A DNA stretch of 57,984 bases from an uncultured Phocaeicola sp. (GCA_948579315.1 CAPAOL010000019.1:1-57984); one strand, 5' to 3'. Shown: positions 25,606 through 34,863, counted from the first letter of the stretch. Numbers and translations: made by a program. The notes: generated by a model not told the origin, from the letters alone.

Positions 25606-25613
25606 TACTTTTG
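25606..25613 (+). promoter_or_regulatory. -7 promoter element of nhaC
   Basis: TACTTTTG matches TAnnTTTG, with TTG at 25585-25587 as a possible -33 element. It is about 48 bases before the nhaC start. Confidence 0.65.
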
Positions 25614-25660
25614 CATCGCTATTTTGATTTTAGAATAAAACAAATACCCAACGTCCATTT

Positions 25661-26962
25661 ATGACTGAAGAAAAATTACATAAAGACCGTCCCGGAAACT
25701 GGTGGGCATTAAGCCCGTTACTCGTATTCCTTTGCCTCTATCTGGTAACTTCCATTCTTGTCAACGACTTTTATAAAGTACCTATCACAGTGGCTTTCCT
25801 CGTCTCTTCCTGTTATGCCATCGCCATTACACGCGGCTTGAAACTAGACCAGCGTATCTATCAATTCTCGGTAGGAGCAGCCAATAAGAATATTCTCCTG
25901 ATGATATGGATATTCATCCTTGCCGGAGCTTTTGCCCAAAGCGCAAAGCAAATGGGCGCAATCGATGCCACCGTCAATCTGACGCTGCATATTCTTCCTG
26001 ACAATTTATTGCTGGCAGGTATCTTTATTGCCGCCTGTTTCATCTCTTTATCCATCGGAACCAGTGTGGGAACTATTGTCGCCCTTACTCCCGTTGCCGT
26101 AGGACTGGCAGAAAAAACAGAAATAGCTCTCCCCTTTATGGTAGCCGTCGTAGTAGGCGGTTCTTTTTTCGGAGACAACCTATCTTTTATCTCCGACACC
26201 ACCATCGCTTCGACAAAAACCCAGGAATGTGTAATGCGCGATAAATTCCGTGTAAATTCTATGATTGTCGTCCCGGCAGCCATCATTGTGTTGGGAATTT
26301 ACATATTCCAGGGACTGTCCATTACTGCGCCCACCCAAACACAGACCATCAAATGGATCAAAGTCATACCTTATATAATAGTATTAGGAACAGCCATTGC
26401 CGGAATAAACGTGATGCTCGTACTCATAATAGGTATATTGACAAGTGGCATCATTGGCATCGCGACCGGCAGCTTCGGGATCTTCGACTGGTTTGGTGCC
26501 ATGGGAACAGGAATTACAGGAATGGGAGAACTGATTATTATCACTCTGCTGGCCGGAGGGATGCTCGAAACAATCCGTTATAACGGCGGTATCGATTTCA
26601 TTATCCGAAAACTCACCTGCCACGTCAATGGTAAAAGAGGAGCCGAACTAAGCATCGCAGCCCTGGTAAGTATCGCCAACTTATGTACTGCCAACAACAC
26701 GATTGCCATTATCACAACAGGACCGATTGCCAAAGATATTGCCGTGAAATTCCATCTCGACCGAAGAAAAACAGCCAGTATCCTCGATACTTTCTCCTGC
26801 CTGATACAAGGAATTATTCCATACGGAGCACAGATGCTGATTGCAGCAGGACTTGCCAATGTCTCCCCTATCAGTATCATCGGCAATCTCTATTATCCGT
26901 TTACAATGGGAGCATGCGCCCTGCTCGCGATTTTATTCCGCTATCCGAAACGATATTCGTAA
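25661..26962 (+). CDS. nhaC: Na+/H+ antiporter, NhaC family
   Basis: 433 residues, about eleven to twelve membrane helices. Family landmarks include SIGTSVGTIVALTPVAVGLA, VVVGGSFFGDNLSFISDTTI (Asp-rich half-helix motif) and later ANNTIAIITTGPIAKDIAVK, characteristic of NhaC/ArsB-type antiporters. It exchanges sodium for protons across the inner membrane. It has its own promoter, and rpsP follows from a separate one. The only sodium-linked neighbour is the V-ATPase 20 kb away. Confidence 0.9.
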   Translation: MTEEKLHKDRPGNWWALSPLLVFLCLYLVTSILVNDFYKVPITVAFLVSSCYAIAITRGLKLDQRIYQFSVGAANKNILLMIWIFILAGAFAQSAKQMGAIDATVNLTLHILPDNLLLAGIFIAACFISLSIGTSVGTIVALTPVAVGLAEKTEIALPFMVAVVVGGSFFGDNLSFISDTTIASTKTQECVMRDKFRVNSMIVVPAAIIVLGIYIFQGLSITAPTQTQTIKWIKVIPYIIVLGTAIAGINVMLVLIIGILTSGIIGIATGSFGIFDWFGAMGTGITGMGELIIITLLAGGMLETIRYNGGIDFIIRKLTCHVNGKRGAELSIAALVSIANLCTANNTIAIITTGPIAKDIAVKFHLDRRKTASILDTFSCLIQGIIPYGAQMLIAAGLANVSPISIIGNLYYPFTMGACALLAILFRYPKRYS

Positions 26963-27000
26963 AAAAGATGCGAAATGTTTGTCAATCAAAAGAAAAGCCG

Positions 27001-27008
27001 TATCTTTG
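27001..27008 (+). promoter_or_regulatory. -7 promoter element of rpsP
   Basis: TATCTTTG, a perfect TAnnTTTG element, leaves a leader of about 55 bases before the rpsP start. Confidence 0.75.
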
Positions 27009-27068
27009 CGCCCGCTATTACGAGATAATAGCATAATTCAAATCAATCATTAAAAACAATTATTTAAA

Positions 27069-27620
27069 ATGGCAACTAGAATCAGATTGCAGAGACACGG
27101 ACGTAAAAGTTACGCGTTCTATTCAATTGTAATTGCAGACAGCAGAGCACCACGTGATGGTAAATTTATTGAGAAGATTGGTACTTACAACCCTAACACC
27201 AATCCTGCTACAGTAGATTTGAATTTCGACGCTGCATTGGCATGGGTACTGAAAGGTGCACAACCAAGTGACACTGTACGTAACATCCTTTCTCGTGAAG
27301 GAGTTTACATGAAGAAACATCTTATGGGCGGTGTAGCAAAAGGCGCATTCGGAGAAGCAGAAGCAGATGCTAAATTCGAAGCTTGGAAAAACAACAAACA
27401 GTCAGGTCTGGCTGCTTTGAAGGCTAAACAAGACGAAGCTAAGAAAGCTGAAGCTAAAGCACGTCTGGAAGCAGAAAAGAAAATCAACGAAGTGAAAGCA
27501 AAAGCACTCGCTGAAAAGAAAGCTGCTGAAGCTGCTGAAAAAGCTGCTGCTGAAGCACCCGCAGAAGAAGCTGCAGCTCCGGCTGAAGAAGCTCCTGCAA
27601 CAGAAGCTGCTGCTGAATAA
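27069..27620 (+). CDS. rpsP: 30S ribosomal protein S16
   Basis: 183 residues. The first ~80 are canonical S16: MATRIRLQRHGRKSYAFYSI, then VIADSRAPRDGKFIEKIGTY and NPNTNPATV. Typical S16 is about 80-90 residues; here a long Ala/Lys/Glu-rich tail (from about residue 118, ending EEAPATEAAAE) doubles the length, as seen in Bacteroidetes homologs. The tail is low complexity, alternating basic then acidic, and is probably exposed on the 30S surface. Single-gene unit with its own promoter and terminator. Confidence 0.97.
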   Translation: MATRIRLQRHGRKSYAFYSIVIADSRAPRDGKFIEKIGTYNPNTNPATVDLNFDAALAWVLKGAQPSDTVRNILSREGVYMKKHLMGGVAKGAFGEAEADAKFEAWKNNKQSGLAALKAKQDEAKKAEAKARLEAEKKINEVKAKALAEKKAAEAAEKAAAEAPAEEAAAPAEEAPATEAAAE

Positions 27621-27660
27621 TTTTCGGCAGGTTCCGAATAAGAAATCAGGAAAAGCTATA

Positions 27661-27692
27661 AATCCTCTCCGGTTCGCTGGAGAGGATTTTTT
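27661..27692 (+). terminator. rpsP terminator
   Basis: AATCCTCTCC at 27661-27670 pairs with GGAGAGGATT at 27679-27688, followed by a T run. Confidence 0.9.
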
Positions 27693-27757
27693 CATTTTAT
27701 GCTATAAAACATAGTAAATAATTAGTTTCATTCAGAATAAAATGCCTTCCTTTGCAT

Positions 27758-27775
27758 CAGCATAGTTCAGCACAG
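27758..27775. promoter_or_regulatory. putative FucR operator upstream of fucR
   Basis: CAGCATAGTTCAGCACAG differs in one base from the site before fucI at 28811-28828. It is two copies of CAGCACAG spaced ten bases apart in the same direction. It lies just after a near-consensus -7 (TTCCTTTG), so a bound repressor would block fucR transcription (inference). Confidence 0.65.
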
Positions 27776-27796
27776 TTATCTTTTATAAAAACTAAT

Positions 27797-28792
27797 ATGA
27801 AACGAACTGATAGGAAAGCAACATTCGGACAGCAGTCTAGTAAGGTCACGCAGTTGGCGGACAACCTTAGCCAAGCTATTTCCAGGAAAGAATTTCTTGA
27901 AGGAGATTCTTTGCCTTCTATTAATCAGTTAAGTGCACAATACGGGGTATCGCGCGATACGGTATTCAAGGCCTTCCTTGATTTACGCGAACGGGGACTG
28001 ATTGACTCTACCCCCGGGAAAGGATACTATGTGACGAGTCAGGTAACAAATGTTTTACTGCTCCTCGACCAATACACCCCGTTTAAAGAAGCATTATACA
28101 ACAGTTTCGTCAAGCATCTGCCTATTAATTATAAGGTAGACTTGTTGTTCCATCAATACAACGAACGACTATTCAATACCATCATCCGTGAATCCATAGG
28201 AAAGTACAATAAATATATAGTGATGAATTTCGATAATGAGAAATTCAGCACGGCATTAAATAAGATTAATCCTGCCAGACTGTTACTGCTTGACTTCGGT
28301 AAATTCGAAAAAGAGAAGTACTTTTATATCTGTCAGGACTTCGACGAATCATTCTATCAGGCATTACTTGCACTGAAAGAAAGGATGCGCAGGTACCGCC
28401 AAATTGTTTTCCTGTTCTCCAAAGGGCTGAAACACCCGCAAAGCAGCAAAGATTATTTTATCCGTTTTTGCGAAGAGCAAGGATTCTTGTATGAGATACA
28501 GGAAGATATTGAAAATCTGGTGGTACGAAAAGAAACAGCCTACATTGCCATCAAACAACAAGATGTGGTAAAGGCAGTAAAACAAGGAAGATTGGAAGGA
28601 CTGAAATGCGGAAAAGATTTCGGTCTGCTGGCATACAATGATATTCCTTCTTATGAAGTCATTGATGAAGGAATCACCTCATTGAGTATCGACTGGGAAA
28701 TGATGGGGAACGAAGCCGCAAACTTCGTCCTTAATGATACGCCTATACAGAAGTACCTGCCTACTGAAGTTAGGCTTCGAAAGTCACTCTAA
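27797..28792 (+). CDS. fucR: GntR-family regulator of L-fucose use
   Basis: 331 residues from the ATG at 27797. Residues about 15-90 form a GntR winged helix (LSQAISRKEFLEGDSLPSIN, then QYGVSRDTVFKAFLDLRERG). The remainder is a LacI/periplasmic-binding-like sensor domain ending with a family-typical GLLAYNDIPSYEVIDEGITS. In B. thetaiotaomicron the GntR repressor FucR sits in the same position before fucI and responds to L-fucose. A shared repeat at its own promoter and before fucI is the likely operator. Confidence 0.9.
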   Translation: MKRTDRKATFGQQSSKVTQLADNLSQAISRKEFLEGDSLPSINQLSAQYGVSRDTVFKAFLDLRERGLIDSTPGKGYYVTSQVTNVLLLLDQYTPFKEALYNSFVKHLPINYKVDLLFHQYNERLFNTIIRESIGKYNKYIVMNFDNEKFSTALNKINPARLLLLDFGKFEKEKYFYICQDFDESFYQALLALKERMRRYRQIVFLFSKGLKHPQSSKDYFIRFCEEQGFLYEIQEDIENLVVRKETAYIAIKQQDVVKAVKQGRLEGLKCGKDFGLLAYNDIPSYEVIDEGITSLSIDWEMMGNEAANFVLNDTPIQKYLPTEVRLRKSL

Positions 28793-28810
28793 TTTTTTTT
28801 GCCACAAAAT

Positions 28811-28828
28811 CAGCACAGTTCAGCACAG
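28811..28828. promoter_or_regulatory. putative FucR operator upstream of fucI
   Basis: CAGCACAGTTCAGCACAG lies 32 bases before the fucI start. It matches the site before fucR in 17 of 18 bases. Confidence 0.68.
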
Positions 28829-28860
28829 ATATTAATTAACTATATAATTAAAAAGAAACC

Positions 28861-30636
28861 ATGAAAAAGTATCCGAAAATCGGGATTCGTCCCACCATCG
28901 ACGGTCGCCAGGGTGGCGTTCGTGAAAGCCTCGAAGAAAAGACAATGAACTTAGCTAAAGCAGTAGCCGAATTAATCAGCAGCAACCTGAGAAACGGTGA
29001 CGGAAGTCCTGTAGAATGTGTTATTGCCGACAGCACTATCGGTCGTGTGGCTGAAAGCGCGGCTTGTGCCGAAAAATTCGAAAGAGAAGGTGTGGGTTCT
29101 ACTATCACTGTCACTTCCTGCTGGTGCTATGGCGCTGAAACGATGGACATGAACCCGTATTACCCGAAAGCCGTTTGGGGATTCAACGGAACAGAACGTC
29201 CGGGTGCTGTATATTTGGCAGCCGTATTGGCAGGACACGCACAAAAAGGTCTTCCTGCATTCGGCATCTACGGACATGATGTTCAGGATTTGGATGACAA
29301 CACCATTCCTGAAGATGTAGCGGAAAAGATTCTTCGTTTTGCACGCGCCGCACAGGCAGTAGCTACCATGAGAGGCAAATCTTACTTGTCTATGGGTAGC
29401 GTATCTATGGGTATCGCCGGTTCAATCGTTAACCCTGATTTCTTCCAGGAATATCTGGGTATGCGTAACGAATCCATCGACCTTACAGAAATCATCCGAC
29501 GTATGGACGAAGGCATCTACGACCACGAAGAATATGCGAAAGCAATGGCATGGACAGAGAAAAACTGCAAGGCAAACGAGGGAGATGACTTCAAGAACCG
29601 TCCTGAAAAGCGCAAAAGCCGTGAACAGAAAGATGCTGACTGGGAATTTATCGTGAAAATGACGATTATCATGCGCGATTTGATGACCGGCAACCCCAAA
29701 CTGAAAGAGATGGGATTCAAAGAAGAAGCTTTGGGACACAATGCCATCGCAGCCGGTTTCCAGGGACAACGCCAATGGACAGACTTCTATCCGAACGGTG
29801 ACTACCCCGAAGCTCTGCTCAATACTTCTTTCGACTGGAACGGTATCCGCGAAGCATTCGTTGTAGCTACTGAAAACGATGCTTGCAACGGTGTAGCTAT
29901 GCTGTTCGGACACCTGCTGACCAACCGTGCGCAGATATTCTCCGATGTACGTACTTACTGGAGCCCTGAAGCCGTAAAACGTGTGACAGGCAAAGAATTG
30001 ACAGGTCTGGCAGCCAATGGTATCATCCACCTTATCAACTCCGGTGCAACCACTCTTGATGGCTCCGGTCAATCATCTGATGCAGAAGGCAATCCGGTAA
30101 TGAAAGAACCATGGAACCTGACTGACGCAGACGTAGAAAACTGCCTGAAAGCAACTACCTGGTATCCGGCAGACCGTGACTACTTCCGTGGCGGTGGTTT
30201 CTCTTCCAACTTCCTGTCAAAAGGCGGTATGCCTGTCACTATGATGCGTCTGAATCTGATTAAAGGTCTCGGCCCTGTCCTGCAAATCGCAGAAGGATGG
30301 ACCGTTGAAATCGACCCGGAAATCCACCAGAAACTGAACATGCGTACAGACCCGACATGGCCTACCACTTGGTTCGTTCCCCGCTTGTGTGACAAATCAG
30401 CTTTCAAAGATGTATATTCAGTAATGAATAACTGGGGAGCTAATCACGGAGCAATCAGCTACGGGCACATCGGTCAAGACTTAATCACTCTCGCTTCCAT
30501 GCTCCGCATCCCGGTATGCATGCACAACGTAGAAGACAACGAAATCTTCCGTCCGGCTGCATGGAATGCTTTCGGCATGGATAAGGAAGGAGCGGATTAC
30601 AGAGCTTGTACCACTTACGGTCCTATCTACAAATAA
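28861..30636 (+). CDS. fucI: L-fucose isomerase
   Basis: 591 residues, the usual length. It converts L-fucose to L-fuculose in the cytoplasm, the first committed step. It opens MKKYPKIGIRPTIDGRQGGV as other FucI proteins do; CYGAETMDMNPYYPKAVWGF, VATENDACNGVAMLFGHLLT (the Mn-site Glu/Asp region) and WGANHGAISYGHIGQDLITL are conserved blocks. It follows the operator and A-rich ribosome site (AAAAAGAAACC), and fucA starts 40 bases on. Confidence 0.97.
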   Translation: MKKYPKIGIRPTIDGRQGGVRESLEEKTMNLAKAVAELISSNLRNGDGSPVECVIADSTIGRVAESAACAEKFEREGVGSTITVTSCWCYGAETMDMNPYYPKAVWGFNGTERPGAVYLAAVLAGHAQKGLPAFGIYGHDVQDLDDNTIPEDVAEKILRFARAAQAVATMRGKSYLSMGSVSMGIAGSIVNPDFFQEYLGMRNESIDLTEIIRRMDEGIYDHEEYAKAMAWTEKNCKANEGDDFKNRPEKRKSREQKDADWEFIVKMTIIMRDLMTGNPKLKEMGFKEEALGHNAIAAGFQGQRQWTDFYPNGDYPEALLNTSFDWNGIREAFVVATENDACNGVAMLFGHLLTNRAQIFSDVRTYWSPEAVKRVTGKELTGLAANGIIHLINSGATTLDGSGQSSDAEGNPVMKEPWNLTDADVENCLKATTWYPADRDYFRGGGFSSNFLSKGGMPVTMMRLNLIKGLGPVLQIAEGWTVEIDPEIHQKLNMRTDPTWPTTWFVPRLCDKSAFKDVYSVMNNWGANHGAISYGHIGQDLITLASMLRIPVCMHNVEDNEIFRPAAWNAFGMDKEGADYRACTTYGPIYK

Positions 30637-30663
30637 TTTCGACTCACTTAATTCTAATTTTTT

Positions 30664-30671
30664 TATCTTTG
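30664..30671 (+). promoter_or_regulatory. -7-like element directly before fucA
   Basis: TATCTTTG fits TAnnTTTG, and the predicted start of transcription coincides with the fucA ATG at 30677, implying a leaderless mRNA if used. No convincing -33 element is seen. Confidence 0.4.
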
Positions 30672-30676
30672 CAATT

Positions 30677-31315
30677 ATGATTACCAACGAACATATCGAA
30701 CAGTTTATTGAACAAGCCCATCGTTACGGAGATGCAAAGCTAATGCTTTGCAGTAGCGGAAATCTTTCCTGGCGAATTGGTGAAGAAGCACTGATTTCCG
30801 GCACAGGTTCCTGGGTTCCTACCCTTTATAAAGAAAAAGTTTCCATTTGCAATATCGCCAGCGGAACACCGACTAACGGTGTAAAACCTTCAATGGAAAG
30901 CACTTTCCACTTGGGTATTCTCCGCGAACGTCCGGACGTCAATGTCGTTCTTCATTTCCAGTCGGAATACGCCACAGCTATCTCCTGCATGAAAAACAAG
31001 CCGGTTAATTTCAACGTAACGGCAGAAATCCCCTGCCACGTAGGTGCTGAGATTCCTGTAATCCCTTACTATCGCCCGGGTTCTCCCGAACTGGCAAAAG
31101 CAGTAGTAGAAGCCATGTTGAATCACAATTCCGTCTTATTGACCAACCACGGACAAGTGGTATGCGGAAAAGATTTCGACCAAGTCTATGAGCGTGCTAC
31201 TTTCTTCGAAATGGCTTGCCGCATTATCGTCCAGTCCGGCGGTGATTATTCTGTATTGACACCGGCAGAAATTGAAGATTTGGAAATCTATGTATTAGGA
31301 AAGAAAACAAAATAG
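30677..31315 (+). CDS. fucA: L-fuculose-1-phosphate aldolase (class II aldolase family)
   Basis: 212 residues from the ATG at 30677. The protein splits L-fuculose 1-phosphate into dihydroxyacetone phosphate and L-lactaldehyde. Class II aldolase landmarks: CSSGNLSWRI, the Glu in KPSMESTFHLGI, and VLLTNHGQVVCG with a zinc-site His. The usual HxH pair is changed: the segment reads VVLHFQSEYATA, so the second zinc His (His94 of E. coli FucA) is Gln. Operon position leaves little doubt about the pathway. TATCTTTG at 30664-30671 ends only five bases before the ATG. Confidence 0.9.
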   Translation: MITNEHIEQFIEQAHRYGDAKLMLCSSGNLSWRIGEEALISGTGSWVPTLYKEKVSICNIASGTPTNGVKPSMESTFHLGILRERPDVNVVLHFQSEYATAISCMKNKPVNFNVTAEIPCHVGAEIPVIPYYRPGSPELAKAVVEAMLNHNSVLLTNHGQVVCGKDFDQVYERATFFEMACRIIVQSGGDYSVLTPAEIEDLEIYVLGKKTK

Positions 31316-31334
31316 TATCCGTACATACCATACC

Positions 31335-32765
31335 ATGAAAGATACTAATAAAAACATATATTTAGCAGCAGACTTTGGAGGAGGAAGCGGACGGGTTATC
31401 GCCGGCTTCCTTCTCCACGGGAAGCTGGAACTGGAAGAAGTCCACCGTTTCCCCAACCGCCAAGTCAAACTTGGAAATCATGTCTACTGGGACTTCCCCG
31501 CGCTTTTTGAGGACATGAAGACCGGATTAAAACTAGCCGCACAAAAAGGATATAACGTTAAAGGAATCGGTATTGACACTTGGGGAGTAGACTTCGGACT
31601 GATTGACAAACACGGAAACCTGTTAGGAAATCCGGTCTGCTACCGGGACGCACGGACAGACGGAATGCCGGCTGAAGTATTCAAAGTTCTGGACGAGAAA
31701 AAGCATTACGCCGATACCGGAATACAAGTGATGGCCATCAACACGCTGTTCCAGTTATACAGCATGAAGTTGAATCAAGATTCCCAGCTGGAACTTGCCC
31801 AGCAACTCTTATTCATGCCCGACCTTTTCAGCTATTTCCTGACCGGAGTAGCCAATAATGAATATTGCATTGCCTCTACCTCCGAATTACTTGATGCCAG
31901 ACAACGGAACTGGTCACAAGAAACAATCCGGACCTTGGGACTTCCCGAACATCTGTTCGGAGAAATTATCCAACCGGGAACTATCAGAGGAACCTTAAAA
32001 GAAGATATTGCACGGGAAACAGGATTAGGTACAGTAGATGTCATCGCAGTAGGTTCGCATGACACAGCCAGCGCTGTAGCAGCCGTTCCTGCTACGGAAT
32101 ATCCCATCGCTTTTCTAAGCTCTGGCACCTGGTCGCTATTGGGAGTGGAAGTAGACCAACCTATATTGACTGAGGAAGCGCGCCAAGCACAGTTCACCAA
32201 TGAAGGCGGCGTAGGAGGACGCATCCGGTTCTTACAAAATATCACAGGATTATGGATTCTGCAACGTCTGATGAGCGAATGGAAAGCACGTGGTGAAGAA
32301 CAAAGCTATGACATCATCATTCCACAAGCCACCGAAGCAAAGATTGACACTATCATTCCAGTAGACGATACAGCATTTATGAACCCGGAAAATATGGAAA
32401 ACGCCCTTGTCAATTATTGCAGGGAACACGAACTTCAGATTCCCCAGAATAAAGCAGAAATCGTCAGATGTGTACTCCAATCATTAGCATTCAAATACCG
32501 GCAAGCGGTAGAACAACTGAACCGTTGTCTCCCCTCTCCGATTCGCCAACTCAATATTATTGGCGGAGGGTCACAGAATAAACTGCTCAATCAACTGACA
32601 GCCAACGAACTCGGCATTCCCGTATATGCCGGTCCCGTAGAAGCTACCGCGATAGGAAATATCCTGACGCAAGCTATGGCAAAAGGAGAAATTGCCGACC
32701 TTCATGAACTGAGAGAAATTGTAACCCATAGCGTTACACCACAAGTATATTACCCTAAAAAATAA
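31335..32765 (+). CDS. fucK: L-fuculokinase (FGGY family, rhamnulokinase type)
   Basis: 476 residues. The FGGY sugar kinase fold has an N-terminal phosphate-1 loop (IYLAADFGGGSGRVIAGFL), GIGIDTWGVDFGLIDKHGNL and the C-terminal ATP-site GGGSQNKLLNQLTANELGIP. It phosphorylates L-fuculose at O1 to feed FucA. The sequence type is close to rhamnulokinase (RhaB), as in other Bacteroides fucose operons. It starts 19 bases after fucA, and the mutarotase gene follows after six bases. Confidence 0.9.
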   Translation: MKDTNKNIYLAADFGGGSGRVIAGFLLHGKLELEEVHRFPNRQVKLGNHVYWDFPALFEDMKTGLKLAAQKGYNVKGIGIDTWGVDFGLIDKHGNLLGNPVCYRDARTDGMPAEVFKVLDEKKHYADTGIQVMAINTLFQLYSMKLNQDSQLELAQQLLFMPDLFSYFLTGVANNEYCIASTSELLDARQRNWSQETIRTLGLPEHLFGEIIQPGTIRGTLKEDIARETGLGTVDVIAVGSHDTASAVAAVPATEYPIAFLSSGTWSLLGVEVDQPILTEEARQAQFTNEGGVGGRIRFLQNITGLWILQRLMSEWKARGEEQSYDIIIPQATEAKIDTIIPVDDTAFMNPENMENALVNYCREHELQIPQNKAEIVRCVLQSLAFKYRQAVEQLNRCLPSPIRQLNIIGGGSQNKLLNQLTANELGIPVYAGPVEATAIGNILTQAMAKGEIADLHELREIVTHSVTPQVYYPKK

Positions 32766-32771
32766 AAGTAT

Positions 32772-33164
32772 ATGGAAACACCCCAAACTGGTTACCAAGT
32801 CCAATCTTACAAGATTCCCGTCAAACGCTACTGTCAAACACTCGACTTGCGCGACTCCCCGGAATTAATCGCCGAATATCGCAAAAGACACAGTGAAACG
32901 GAAGCATGGCCCGAAATCCTTGCCGGGATTCGGGAAGTAGGTATCCTCGAAATGGAAATCTATATTCTCGGCACGCGTCTGTTTATGATTGTCGAAACTC
33001 CTGTTGATTTCGACTGGGACACGGCAATGGCACGGCTGAACACTCTTCCCCGCCAACAGGAATGGGAGGAATACATGGCTATATTCCAGCAAGCCGCTCC
33101 CGGGATGAGTTCCGCGGAAAAATGGAAACCGATGGAAAGAATGTTCCACTTATATAATACTTAA
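32772..33164 (+). CDS. L-rhamnose/L-fucose mutarotase (RhaM/YiiL family)
   Basis: 130 residues of the DUF718/YiiL family: YCQTLDLRDSPELIAEYRKR, then ILGTRLFMIVETPVDFDWDT. The family interconverts anomers of 6-deoxy sugars. In this operon it most likely supplies the alpha anomer of L-fucose to FucI, replacing the unrelated FucU of enterobacteria. It starts six bases after fucK and sits 19 bases before fucP. Confidence 0.88.
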   Translation: METPQTGYQVQSYKIPVKRYCQTLDLRDSPELIAEYRKRHSETEAWPEILAGIREVGILEMEIYILGTRLFMIVETPVDFDWDTAMARLNTLPRQQEWEEYMAIFQQAAPGMSSAEKWKPMERMFHLYNT

Positions 33165-33183
33165 AAAAATATCAAGAACGACC

Positions 33184-34500
33184 ATGAAACACACTAAGCA
33201 GTCCATTATCTCAAAAGATGGCATCAGCTACCTCATCCCCTTTATTCTCATTACTTCTTGTTTTGCGTTATGGGGATTTGCAAACGATATTACCAATCCG
33301 ATGGTGAAAGCATTTTCCAAAATCTTCCGGATGAGCGCCACTGACGGAGCGTTGGTACAGGTAGCCTTTTATGGCGGCTACTTTGCCATGGCTTTCCCTG
33401 CGGCCATGTTCATCCGCAAATACTCATACAAAGCCGGTGTCCTGCTGGGACTTGGAATGTATGCATTCGGAGCTTTCTTATTCTTTCCCGCTAAGATGAC
33501 GGGAGAATATTATCCGTTTCTGATAGCCTACTTTATCCTTACCTGCGGACTTTCCTTTTTGGAAACAAGTTGTAATCCGTATATCCTTTCTATGGGAACG
33601 GAAGAGACTGCCACCCGCCGTCTGAACCTCGCACAGTCCTTCAATCCGATGGGGTCACTCCTCGGAATGTATGTAGCTATGCAGTTTATTCAATCCAAAC
33701 TACACCCGATGGGTACTGAAGACCGCGCCCTACTCAACGACAGCGAATTCCAAGCTATCAAGGAGAGCGACCTCGCTGTCCTGATTGCCCCTTATCTTAT
33801 TATCGGACTGGTCATCGTAGCCATGTTGCTCCTGATCCGGTTTGTCAAAATGCCGAAGAATGGAGATCAGAATCACAAAATAGACTTCTTACCGACATTA
33901 AAACGTATTTTCAAAGAAACACGTTATCGCGAAGGAGTGATTGCCCAATTCTTCTATGTAGGCGCGCAAATCATGTGCTGGACGTTCATTATCCAATACG
34001 GCACCCGCCTATTTATGTCACCGGAATTCGGAATGGATGAAAAGAGTGCTGAAGTCCTCTCGCAGCAATATAACATTATAGCAATGGTTATCTTCTGTAT
34101 CAGCCGCTTTATCTGTACCTTCATCCTGCGCTATCTCAATGCCGGAAAGCTACTGATGCTCCTTGCCATTTGCGGTGGTATTTTCACGTTAGGCACCATC
34201 TTCCTTCAAAATATCTTCGGACTCTACTGCTTAGTTGCAGTTTCCGCTTGTATGTCACTAATGTTCCCCACCATTTACGGCATTGCGCTGAAAGGTATGG
34301 GAGACGACGCCAAATTCGGCGCAGCCGGCCTTATCATGGCTATTCTGGGTGGTTCAATTCTTCCTCCACTGCAAGCAAGCATCATCGATATGAAAGAAAT
34401 CGGATGTCTGCCTGCCGTCAATGTTTCATTCATTTTACCTTTTATCTGCTTCCTTGTGATTAGCGGTTACGGTTACCGTACACTAAAAAGAAACTGGTAA
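33184..34500 (+). CDS. fucP: L-fucose:H+ symporter
   Basis: 438 residues, twelve-helix major facilitator of the FucP type. Landmarks: PFILITSCFALWGFANDITN, then VQVAFYGGYFAMAFPAAMFI and LTCGLSFLETSCNPYILSMG, the FHS-family signature. It imports L-fucose with protons. Last gene of the operon; tandem terminator hairpins follow. Confidence 0.95.
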   Translation: MKHTKQSIISKDGISYLIPFILITSCFALWGFANDITNPMVKAFSKIFRMSATDGALVQVAFYGGYFAMAFPAAMFIRKYSYKAGVLLGLGMYAFGAFLFFPAKMTGEYYPFLIAYFILTCGLSFLETSCNPYILSMGTEETATRRLNLAQSFNPMGSLLGMYVAMQFIQSKLHPMGTEDRALLNDSEFQAIKESDLAVLIAPYLIIGLVIVAMLLLIRFVKMPKNGDQNHKIDFLPTLKRIFKETRYREGVIAQFFYVGAQIMCWTFIIQYGTRLFMSPEFGMDEKSAEVLSQQYNIIAMVIFCISRFICTFILRYLNAGKLLMLLAICGGIFTLGTIFLQNIFGLYCLVAVSACMSLMFPTIYGIALKGMGDDAKFGAAGLIMAILGGSILPPLQASIIDMKEIGCLPAVNVSFILPFICFLVISGYGYRTLKRNW

Positions 34501-34515
34501 AAAACAGACTTAAAA

Positions 34516-34598
34516 ATAGTGACGCTATCCACTCGTGATACCGTCACTATCCTACTCATATAGTGACGCCATCCGCTGCGGATAGCGTCACTATTTTA
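34516..34598 (+). terminator. tandem related hairpins after fucP
   Basis: Hairpin 1 pairs ATAGTGACG at 34516-34524 with CGTCACTAT at 34542-34550, plus an inner TATC/GATA. Hairpin 2 pairs ATAGTGACGC at 34560-34569 with GCGTCACTAT at 34585-34594, plus an inner TCCGC/GCGGA, and then a T-rich run. The two share their outer stems, so one arose from the other. Confidence 0.8.
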
Positions 34599-34825
34599 TT
34601 TTCCCTTTTTTAAGAGACGGTTCCTTCTCTAAGTTAATAACAGAAACTACTAACTCTTTCAATTCTCAAATAATTAACATCAGTTCGATATAAGTTCTCC
34701 CGCATGGCTTCCCGAAGGAGAAAACAGACTAAAACATCGTATAAGATAGTTTTTTTATCGCATAGAAAGAGCCGCTGGACTGAGGTCAAGACCCAAACGT
34801 ACTTAAAAAGGGACAAAACAATATA

Positions 34826-34863
34826 CTCCATAATCTTGTGGGTTGTGCCGCAAAATTATGGAG
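34826..34863 (-). terminator. hairpin downstream of the flavin reductase gene
   Basis: CTCCATAAT at 34826-34834 pairs with ATTATGGAG at 34855-34863, extended inward by TTG/CAA and GG/CC with one mismatch. It lies 24 bases after the reductase stop codon. The U-tract is weak. The remaining bases from 34599 to 34887 hold nothing else I recognise. Confidence 0.55.

Noticed and set aside
29422..30072. Long minus-strand frame over fucI
   Set aside because: Shadow of fucI; composition is biased and no signal or domain is seen.
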